The notes under the pieces: model-generated
Database searches by the model: none
The model's input: the letters and a program-made list of their open reading frames with translations, nothing else
What the model was told of the DNA's origin: nothing
NCBI GenBank assembly: GCA_021234155.1
Contig: JAJEKV010000224.1
Location: 558,001-622,000 of the forward strand
Direction: 5' to 3'
DNA length: 64,000 bases
Source of the DNA: Isoetes taiwanensis
Taxonomy: Eukaryota > Streptophyta > Lycopodiopsida > Isoetales > Isoetaceae
Position numbers and translations under genes: made by a program
Part shown: piece by piece, positions 55,447 through 64,000 of the stretch
How positions within the stretch are numbered: position 1 is the first letter of the stretch
Layout of the letters: the number at the start of each line of letters is the position of its first letter

Positions 55447-56559
55447 CTAAAATGACCTTGCAGTTCAATGAAAGGCATACCTTTCGATTTTCAAGCATGA
55501 ATTTCTGTGTAATGCGGCAAATACATGACTAATTTATGTGGATGCTTCAGACTTTATTCTGTAAACCTAAGTCAGTTCTCCTGCTATGCTTTATACTCAT
55601 CGTCAAAAATCTTAAGGCTACTATGAAGAAAGGGTTTTGATTTTTCATAAACATAAGATAAAGAGAACATCATTTCATTTCAGGGAAGCCCATCTATGGA
55701 GCTACAAGGAATTGTTTTCCTATAGAAATCAAAAGGAAATGAAGGAAATATATAGAAGGAAAAAAAGGGACAGATGCCTCTTAAAAGGAATCAACAATTC
55801 CCAGGAGAACGAGGCGTTCTGGCGACCTATTCCATCTCCGTAGGCCATTTTCCCTTGCTTTTCTAATTTTCATATCCGTAGATTCATAAAATTAAAGATC
55901 CGATGGCTTGGAATATTGCCACATCATATTTTGATGATGTGGAATGGACACGTGGATAGGCTAGAATTGCAGAAAGAGTTGTAGGCCCGGTAACTTTGCA
56001 TAGCCAATTGTAGGACATTGTGTGGGTGGTGTTTTGTAATATAAAATTGAAGTCGAATTAAGGCATTAGATAGTATAGTTTTTGCAAGGAATCGACAACT
56101 TTGGTTGATACTCACATGCTTAATCCACATGAAAACTGTTCAGAATACAGAGAAATTCCATGCATGATTGTAATCAACCTCTTAGGTAAATCTACACTAT
56201 AATGCTTATTATTTGAAAGCATATATAGGAAAAATGTGCCTTTTATTCAATCAACTTAAATCTTGACATGTTTTGATTAGGATTGATTTTCCTCATTGTC
56301 AAGATCTCTAGATCTCCGGGATCAATGACTAATTTTTCTAGCATTGCTTTCTAATTGATGATTGCACTTTCAACATCTGCTTTGCATTTGGCTCTTCTCA
56401 ATGATGTTCTACTTGCTTTTTTTTTGGTTAAGTTATATCATTGTGCATCTCATCTCAATATTATACCTTTATTTGAATAGTGAGAGGTTCTCCCAACATT
56501 TCAATATAAAAACTCGTGTAAAAGTATGCTCTAGATACCTTAAAATCAACAAGCTCAAT
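55447..56559. other. Region upstream of the RING-ligase exons, no further exon assigned
   Basis: Further 5' exons of the ligase would be expected here on the minus strand, but none is recognisable apart from the possible micro-exon near 55,500. Other short frames have no motifs. Confidence 0.3.
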
Positions 56560-56790
56560 AATAAAAACGATGTGAGGTTTGACCAAAATATAGATGGTTT
56601 CATGTCTCTATAAATCACATCCTTATTGTGCAGATGCTCCATTGCTTTTGCGGTTTGTAATATAATGTCGATTATTTTAAAAGCGAGCTTTTTATTTCCT
56701 CCATCTCTAGCGGGTTCTCTTGTTTTTTATCCATAAGTTCTAGCGAGAAGACCTAGGGCTTTTTCTTCCCACAGAAAAGATCTCCTCCAA
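56560..56790 (-). pseudogene. Protein-kinase catalytic-domain remnant
   Basis: On the minus strand around 56,590-56,690 the sequence reads IIDIILQTAKAMEHLHNK, then DVIYRDMKPS, followed in a shifted frame by the remains of NILVN. This is the alpha-E helix and catalytic loop of a kinase, with YRD for HRD. The IDIxLQxAKAMExLH wording resembles plant DUF1221-kinase proteins. The N lobe, activation segment and C lobe are not recognisable. There is at least one single-base indel plus an upstream stop. It is a relic. Confidence 0.65.
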
Positions 56791-58639
56791 TCTTCAAATG
56801 GCTTCAAATGGCGAATGAATATAGAAGACATGAAGCAAGCTGCTGCCAACATGGTTTCAAACACAATAAAACATTAATATAGAACATGAAATGAAGTGCT
56901 TGAACAAGCCATGCCTCCACCTATCACATTTCAAGAAGGCTACATGCACCAAATCAGGGACCGCAAGCACGCGGGATGAGAACTCCCAAACACAATAGAA
57001 TGGGCTTTAGAACATGATCATCCAACACTTAACGCATATGACATTAGCGACCAATAAAAACGTAACATACTTGCATAAAAAAAGGTGCACGCACTAAAGC
57101 GAGAATCAATCAACATGTAATAGGTGTGTCTACAAAATCGAAATCACATGTGTTTATCTTTGGGGATTTGAACCCTCCGCCAAATGGTTCTAACATTGCT
57201 TCCTTATCCATGGATTTGCACACAACAATACTCTCAAAATTTCTTAACCTCAAATATTCTCTCAAATGCCGGGATGAACAATAATGCACCATAAACACAT
57301 CCACTTAACAAATCAAGAGGCTCAAGTATTAAATGGCTCCCTGTTGCAAAATCTCCTTAGGAAATCGATCACAGACTTAGTGATTTGAGTCCGGGGCCAA
57401 AGGAATCACAATTCACAAAATCGGCTGGAAATGAATGCTTGCTTCAAGCCCGGAAAATAAAGCAGAACAATCCACCTTGTACAAAATTTGTCTGAGATCA
57501 TAAGATTCCACGTCCGTCCACAACCTCTACCAAAGAAAAAGAAACATGCAAAACTGTTGTTTTGGCAGAGCCGCAAAAGAGTAGATTGGATTGTGAGCTT
57601 CATTTTATACGCCTTAGCCCGGTTGTGATGTTAACAATGAGATGCCATCGTCGAACCCTAAATCGAGGGCTGCAAATTTAACCCTAATCTTCATTTGCGA
57701 AGCCCTAAAGAAACAAAGTTGAACTTGATTCCGTCTTTAACCTAGAGCAAAGGTCAACAAAAGCCGAGCTTTGTTTTCCCGGAAAAACAAAAGTGGTTAC
57801 TATTTTGGGCTTGATGTTTGCCATAGCCGACAAACGCCACAACATATTCTACAAGTATCTTGACCATGTGCCTTCTTTCAAGCTACAAGAGCTTGTCTCG
57901 ACAACTTCGCTTGAGATCTTTGGTCCCGGCACCATCGACATCGAGAGAAAAAGTCTCCATTCCGGCAGGATGGTTCAAAAAATTAGAATATCTTGAAACA
58001 ACAAGAGAGAGTGCCTTTGCGGCATTTGAAAACTTGAGTCTAGAAGCGAGGGCGAAGCATTCTCCCAAAATTTGGGCATAACTTCCCAAAATATGAAACA
58101 CTGGAATTTTCAAAATTTTCTTGATCTTAGATGAAATCCAACGATGGAAATAGCTTCCACTTGCACAAAAATCCCACTTGGCGGCAACGTGGACACTCTA
58201 AAATTGCTTGAAAGTATCAACTTGTGTTTGTGCAAACGTGCGAAAAAAAAAAATAACTTGCATGAGATTGTTGCATTCTGAAACCTCGCATTCATCATGA
58301 CATTCTTTGAGATGTCTTAAAATGTTTAAGTGGAGTATATATCTAACTAGAGAAAACAAGATGCTAACACATCAATGGGTTGCCCGTTGGAAGACCCATT
58401 GATGCATCCACAACTAGGCACCATTATAATCAACTATATCCATAAGAAATGTTGTGTTCACATCCATTCAATGCACATGATGTAAAAGATAAACATGTTT
58501 ATTGCAAAGGTCCCATACTTTGCCATACTATTTGACTTATTTAACTACTTTCTAGTGTGAAACTTTCATACCTATACTTCTAACCCATCCAAATATACTC
58601 TTGTTGTTGCAATGATGTAATGAAACTACCTAGAAAATG
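56791..58639. other. Unassigned DNA
   Basis: Several 60-76 codon frames occur on both strands (such as 57,883-58,113 minus, with a METFSLDVDGAGTKDL block), but none has a recognisable domain or clean exon borders. Some could belong to the decayed kinase gene to the left. Confidence 0.3.
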
Positions 58640-59000
58640 TATTGAACTGTCTTACAATGCCTATTTATCAAATGCCACAAGTAAAGGCTACAAAGGAATC
58701 ATCGACTTTTAGGAGGATCTTCACGCCCTTGCACATCCTCGAATGATCCTCATCATTTTATAGACTGGATTTTGGCTTTGCACTTTACCCTTTATATTGC
58801 AATGGTTTTGACCTTTTGGTCGTCTAACCTTGCATTCCACCTTAAGCTCACAACTTATACAGTTAGAACACATAGATTATCTGTGCAGAGATAACGAAAT
58901 CATAGAAAGGCAAAGACCAAAATGCAAAAACAATATTTTAGGCAAATACTTTGGTTTTCATGAAGTTTAAAGATGCATCACAATGGGATAAAAGATTGGA
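58640..59000. repeat. Direct repeat, copy 1
   Basis: Blocks ACAATGCCTATTTA, TAGGAGGATCTT, GCACATCC, GGTCCTCATCATTTT-like, TTTTGGCTTTGCACTTTACC, TTTATATTGCRATGGTTTTGACC and TTTGGTTTTCATGAAGTTTAAA occur here. They recur in the same order at 59,460-59,790. Confidence 0.75.
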
Positions 59001-59330
59001 AATGTTTAAAAGCAGAAAACAAAATGCATAGTGTTTCTCTCTCTAGGCATAATATTGGAAACAACCTTTATATATAACAAGCAACTTTAGATTTACTTGA
59101 AATGTTGAAGCATGACTTAGCAAATGATGAGATATTGACATCTTCTCATGTCCTGCTTGCACATGTATAAGTTTACTTCTCTATATGCATAGCGTTAAAG
59201 ATACCTCAAGCGTTAAAGATGCCCCAAACCCGTTCTCCACCATAGTTAGCACAATCCTCAAAACCAACAACTTCTCATTATCAAAGGGATGATGAAGAAG
59301 ATTAAAATGCTCCTCAATTTTAGCCAGGAA

Positions 59331-59350
59331 GGAAGGAAGGAAGGAAGGAA
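59331..59350 (+). repeat. (GGAA)n run
   Basis: Five GGAA units followed by a TTAACTATTTTTTAGTGCCC segment, similar in layout to the pair at 43,453-43,580. Confidence 0.75.
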
Positions 59351-59459
59351 TTAACTATTTTTTAGTGCCCACGAGGAGACCAATACTTCTATGGGACCAA
59401 ATACAACTCTTGTTGACAAGCAATTACTACCGGATTAAAAACCTAGAAGGGTTTCGAGG

Positions 59460-59860
59460 GAAAAACCGTTACAATGCCTATTTACAAATGTTCCAATATA
59501 AAGAAATACAAAACACACAAATATATACACTTTGTAGGAGGATCTTACCCGTAGTGCACATCCGGTAGAACGGTCCTCATCATTTTCAAGGTCAATTTTG
59601 GCTTTGCACTTTACCCTTTATATTGCGATGGTTTGACCTTTTGGTGTTCATCGGCAAATGTAGAACAAAGTCCGGTTAGAACTAATAGATTATGTCGTCG
59701 GATGATAACGAATCTTTGGGCAAAGACCAAAGTGTGAGACTCATCCTCAATGGCACCCGTTTGGTTTTCATGAAGTTTAAAGGCGAGCTCCCCAATGGCC
59801 CGCCTCGATCGTAGATGGTGGGCACAAATCGCGCGAATGGAGGCAATGAGAAACAACGCT
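59460..59860. repeat. Direct repeat, copy 2, with the GC-rich block
   Basis: This is the second copy of 58,640-59,000. It also contains the GC-rich block shared in inverted orientation with 53,047-53,270. A 130-codon minus-strand frame (59,611-60,003) crosses it but has no recognised domain and I do not call it a gene. Confidence 0.7.
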
Positions 59861-60003
59861 TTTTTCAAGGCTTTAGGATTTGCGGTAGAGCTGCGGGCCC
59901 GGACCAATATTGACAGGTTGATGTGCTCCTTGTAAGGCAAATAGGCAATATGCCTACAGTACATTGCTGATCTAACATACAATGTAGTATTCCGACTCAG
60001 CAA

Positions 60004-60787
60004 CTATTTCATCAGCTATCCACCTTTAAAGACACGTCGAGGCAATGCACAATAAAAAAAAGACCATATACGTTTAGATCATATGCTTGAATCTCGTGTA
60101 TAATGATCACCAAAGATAAATTTCCAAATCTAGACTTGCATAAAAGAGGCTTTTTTTTTCATAAAAACTTACAATGCATGGTCTATTTTGTGGTCATTAT
60201 TGAGTGAAGATCACATTTTAGAGACTGGAATTAAGTTATATTCTAGTCCTAGCTCCTCCAATGGTGGTATCCCTTTTCCAACTATTACTTTTTATTTTAT
60301 CTAGATTATCACTAGCTTCTGATCTTCCAGTTCTGCCACTACAAGACTAACCACCCTCATTCCATTCATGTTACAATTTGCTTCTGCAATGAAAATTGTC
60401 TGTTGAATCAATCTAGCTAGTTGGGCTGTTAGTTTCTTCATAAAAGCTATACAATTGCGTGAACCTTACTTTGTGTGCATACTTCTGTGAACCGTTTACT
60501 TCTCCCAAAATATGTCGAGAAATATGATATCGAGATCACCATCTTGCCGCTAGACGTGATGTATCAACACTTATAGCTCTCAGCTACTAAGTGTTTACTA
60601 AGCACTTTATCAGAGTCTAGCAACGGCCCACCACTTCTCATAATTAGCTACGGCATAATTAGGAGTGGTTGGTAACGGGAGCAATTAATATTGCCTGCCC
60701 CTCTGTATCTCTTATATTCTCACATACATTTCAATACAATTCCATTTTGCCTTTGTTTTGAGAGATTGATTCAAGATCAACACAGCA
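60004..60787. other. Probable 5' leader or LTR of the gag relic, otherwise no gene
   Basis: The last 230 bases before the gag start contain an imperfect inverted repeat (CACTTCTCATAATTAGC and its counterpart ATAATTAGGAGTGG, about 60,631-60,668) and a pyrimidine-rich leader. This would suit an LTR and untranslated leader, but no paired LTR is visible. Confidence 0.35.
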
Positions 60788-61334
60788 ATGGAGAAGAATG
60801 CAAACTACAACCAGATTACCTTCCCTGGCGGTCGTGCGATTCAAATCCTTGATGGCACAGGTTTCCAGCAATGGAAAAGGCAGAATGATTGTTATTGGCC
60901 AAGAACTTGCATCAGATGCCAAGAGTATTACTGATTTGCATGCTTGGCACCGGCGAGATGACAAGGCAATGACATATATCGGGCTCTCTTTAGCTGACTC
61001 TATCCTTGATGAGTTCCAGCAAGAGAATAGTCATGATTTGTGGCATGCTCTCATTAAGAAGCATGATCAAAAGACCCATATGATTGGGCATTTGCATGCT
61101 GAAGCAGCGAATATACGCTGGAAAGGGATCGAGAGTCTTGACAAAGACAGCATGAAGCACGCCTTCCAACAAATTGAAGCCTTTGCACAAGAAGATCAGA
61201 TCTCAAAGTCGATGCAACTAATTTTCTTCCTCGGGTCACTACCTAATGCATTTGATTCTTTGTGCAGCAGCTTTATGCAAGACAAAGATATTGTTAAACA
61301 AATTCAACTTATTAGTAGTCACAGTATTGTCTAG
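60788..61334 (+). pseudogene. Ty1/copia gag relic (copia element 3)
   Basis: The plus-strand ATG at 60,788 opens MEKNANYNQITFPGGR, then LDGTGFQQWKRQND, the start typical of copia gag. The frame changes near 60,890 and continues open to 61,334 as a helical gag polypeptide (AMTYIGLSLADSILDEF, DLWHALIKKHDQ, LIFFLGSLPNAFDSL). It ends before any zinc knuckle. It is in opposite orientation to copia element 2, which lies to its right, and cannot be part of it. Confidence 0.78.
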
Positions 61335-61852
61335 AGCAAGTTAAAGCAATATGGCAACTAACTTAGATGTTTTCAACCACTGCACAATAATAATGCAATA
61401 ACAATGCAATTTAGTCAATACACCAAATCAAAGTATTGACCAATATTTCACTTGACAATCGACAAACATTGTCTAGCAGCCCTGTTCGATGCATCCGGAT
61501 TCATCTTAATCTTAGATTTATAGATCTAATCCAGACCGATAGGAGTCGGTTCCGGATCGGTTCCTGCCGGATCGGCTGAGCCTTAGGAGCATGAGATTAT
61601 TTGGTCGAATTTCATTCGACCCCTTAATAACAACTATAATTATATCCTCCTTATCACATATTTTAACCATGCACCTTCATATCTTTTTATCCAACCCATT
61701 CACATCATTACTACTAGTTCCATATTTTAAGCAACCCTAAGGTTGTATCATATGCTTCTAACCTTTGATGTATCCTCTGATCAACTCCTTCAAAACATCT
61801 GGCATTAACCATATCTACTTCTTATGAATATCTAACATTAATAATTCTATCA
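61335..61852 (-). mobile_element. 3' LTR region of copia element 2
   Basis: On the minus strand a polypurine tract (AAGGGGAA, about 61,860-61,853) is followed by TGATAGAATT, a plausible LTR start. A CTATAAATC box lies near 61,520. The outer end is uncertain, and no partner LTR is in the window. Confidence 0.5.
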
Positions 61853-64000
61853 TTCCCCTTCATGTTAGATATTCTTTGCTCAATATTTTTGCATATTTTG
61901 TCATCTATTCCATACTTGATTTCCTGTCAGCAACTTGTTTTTCTAATTTTGTCTTTTACTCTTTACATCCCTTTTGTTTAAAGATAGAGCTTATCCCAAG
62001 GTTTTCCTATAACCTAATAAATCTGTGCACTGGAATCACTTTAGTAAATACATCTGCAAGCTGATCTTCAGTATTTTTGTACTCAACTTCTATAATTCCT
62101 TTTGCCACCATATCTCTTATAAAATGAACATGTAGTTCAATGTGCTTTGTTCTTTCATGAAATACTGGATTCCTGGTTATAGCTATACAACTCATATTGT
62201 CAATGAAGAGAGTAGTTGGTTTATTCTGTGTTGCACCTAACTCAGCCAACAATCTTCTTACCCAGACCACTTCTCTTGCTGCTAAGGAGCCAGCGTTGTA
62301 TTCTGCTTCTACTATTGACATAGCTATACAACTTTGTTTTTACTTCTCCAAGACACTGTGCTTCCTCCAATTTGTAGAAGGTATCCAGACGTGGATGCTC
62401 TGGAGTCCAGATCACCTCCCCAGTCTGCATCAGAATATGCTGTTAACTCAAGACTAGTGTTTGTAAATGTTAGTCCTTTATTTTGTGTACCTTTCAGGAA
62501 TCTGAGTACATGCCTAGCTGCCTGCCAATGTTTCTTTCTAGGTTGTTTCCATATCGGCTTAACATGTTTACACAAAATGCTATATCAGGTCTGCTGCAAT
62601 TAGCAACATATAAAAGGCATCCAACCAATTCCCTGTATGGATACTTTTCCGTTTCCAATCTTTCCTCTTCATTTGTAGGACTCATGTCTATAGATAATTT
62701 CTGACCTAACCATTGCATCTGTCATCCTAAATTTCTGAAGCATGCCTTGAATATTTCTTTCTTGAGTCAATGTTATCCTCTTGTTCTCTCGATCCCTGTG
62801 AACTTCAATTCCAAGAAACTTTTGTAGTGGACCTAAGTCTGTCATTTTGAATATGCTATTCAACAGTCCTTTGCATTTGTTTAGGCATTATAAGTCATCA
62901 CTTACCATATATTATCATCCACGTATAGTGCTATGATGCAAAAATGAACCTTTTCTCTGTACATATACAAATTACCATCATTTACCATCTTGCTGAATCC
63001 TTGCTCTCTTAAGAACCCATCCATACATAGATACCACTGTCTTGGAGATTGCTTGAGCCCATAAACTGCCTTTTTTAGCCTCCACACCATATTATTTCCT
63101 TGTTCAAAACCCTTAGCTTGCTGCATATAGATTTCTTCATGCAAGTCAGCATTCAAAAAAGCTGTGTTTACATCCATGTGGTGGATTTCAAGATCCAATG
63201 CATTAGCATATGCAAGTAGAATTCTCAAACTTGTTTAACAATAGGGGAAAAAGTCTCATCATAGTCAATACCTTTTCTCTGAGAATAGCCTTGAGCCACC
63301 AATCGAGCCTTGAATTTTTGTTCTCCATCATTGCCAATCTTAAGTTTGTATAGCCACTTGTTTTTAACTATGTTCTTGTCTTTAGGTTTTTCCACCAATT
63401 CAAAGGTTTGAGTTCTTGCAAATGAACTCATCTCTTCTTCCATTGCCCTCTTCCAATGATTTGAATCATCAGAATTTAGTGCTTCCTCATAAGTGTTTGG
63501 CACACTAGGTTGCATAATGGCCATTAGCTCATTAATTTCAATATTTAGATTTTGCAACCTTCTAGATGTACCAGCAGAGGTTCTACCATATTTTTCAAAA
63601 TCTATATCCTTGAGCCCTTCTCTCAATTTCTGTACCTCAGTGGTTTTTCTTTTGTTGCTTGTATCATGTATTGCATTTTTGTTAAGTTGATCTTCTTCAT
63701 TTTCTCAGCTTTCCTCATTACGGTCTGATTCTGCTGTTATATCTTCCTGATCACCATGAGCCTCAGCTGGTATTTCATCATCATCATCAGTACTGAAGCT
63801 TACTTGACTATCTTTAATCATTGTTTCCTGATTTTCACTACTTCCATATAAGTCTTCTCGTCCATCAATTTCCTTTCTGTTTTTGTATAATATAGATTCA
63901 GTAAATCTCACATCTCTGCTCACAATAATTCTCCTTTCCTCTAGGTTATATATTCTATAACCCTTTGACATTTCGTCATAACCTACTAGATAACCTTTGA
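61853..64000 (-). mobile_element. Degenerate Ty1/copia retrotransposon (copia element 2), runs off the window
   Basis: The minus strand carries the C-terminal half of a copia polyprotein. A post-integrase segment (GYRIYNLEERRIIVSRDVRF) lies at the window end. An acidic linker follows, then reverse transcriptase (NKWLYKLKIGNDGEQKFK, GYSQRKGIDYDETFSPIV, LDIEHHMDVNTAF-like block, LYVDD) and RNase H (YSDADWGGDLDSRASTSGY, EAEYNAGSLAAREVVW). The frame changes repeatedly (about 63,225, 62,900, 62,700, 62,550 and 62,320), so it is dead. The order and motifs resemble copia element 1 but with clear divergence. Integrase, protease and gag lie beyond position 64,000, if present. Confidence 0.9.

Noticed and set aside
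1-64000. CRISPR arrays, bacterial operons, viral genes, rRNA
   Set aside because: No regularly spaced identical repeats, no polycistronic layout and no rRNA-like sequence were seen. All polymerase-type sequences belong to plant LTR elements or LINEs.

Overview
The window is nuclear DNA from a land plant. The evidence is PLS-class pentatricopeptide-repeat (PPR) genes, a G-type lectin receptor kinase, remnants of an MBR/HIP1-type RING ligase and a BSL-type Kelch phosphatase, and plant-style Ty1/copia, Helitron, LINE and SINE elements. Genes are sparse, repeats dominate, and the PPR genes are long and intronless. This suits a large repeat-rich genome such as a fern or other seed-free vascular plant, but that placement is inference.

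Layout: 1-2.5 kb holds a 5'-truncated LINE tail, two tRNA-derived SINEs in a row, a Helitron 3' end and a fold-back MITE. 2.5-5.7 kb has a few unassigned exon-like stretches on the minus strand. 5.74-7.64 kb is a small Helitron-like element filled by a 1.7 kb polypyrimidine tract. 7.6-12.6 kb holds repeats, including a 645 bp fold-back element and a copy of a Ty3-like gag leader. 13.2-15.7 kb carries an intact G-type lectin receptor kinase. Its paralogue at 20.6-21.6 kb is broken and lacks the kinase, and its truncated end sits inside a 1.48 kb tandem duplication (17.8-20.8 kb). 23.9-28.0 kb is a degenerate Ty1/copia element. 29.2-32.1 kb is a broken DUF7869-type (probably transposon-derived) gene interrupted by a LINE with a perfect 14 bp target-site duplication. 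32.3-33.4 kb is a decayed Ty3-type gag. 34.3-36.0 kb is a diverged T/G-rich repeat array, and a 4.58 kb Helitron (36,018-40,594) is inserted in it. That Helitron carries fragments of an LRR receptor kinase and a BSL-type Kelch gene. 43.8-45.9 kb is a frameshifted PPR gene. 46.8-49.9 kb is an intact 1012-residue PPR gene built from three homologous modules. 54.6-55.4 kb contains five exons of a decayed RING-H2 ligase gene, and 56.6 kb a protein-kinase remnant. 58.6-59.9 kb has duplicated repeats, and 60.8-64.0 kb two copia remnants in opposite orientation.

Only two genes look intact: the lectin receptor kinase (plasma-membrane signalling) and the 1012-residue PPR protein (expected to act on organelle RNA). 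They lie on the same strand but show no functional link. The rest records transposition, gene-fragment capture, tandem duplication and decay.
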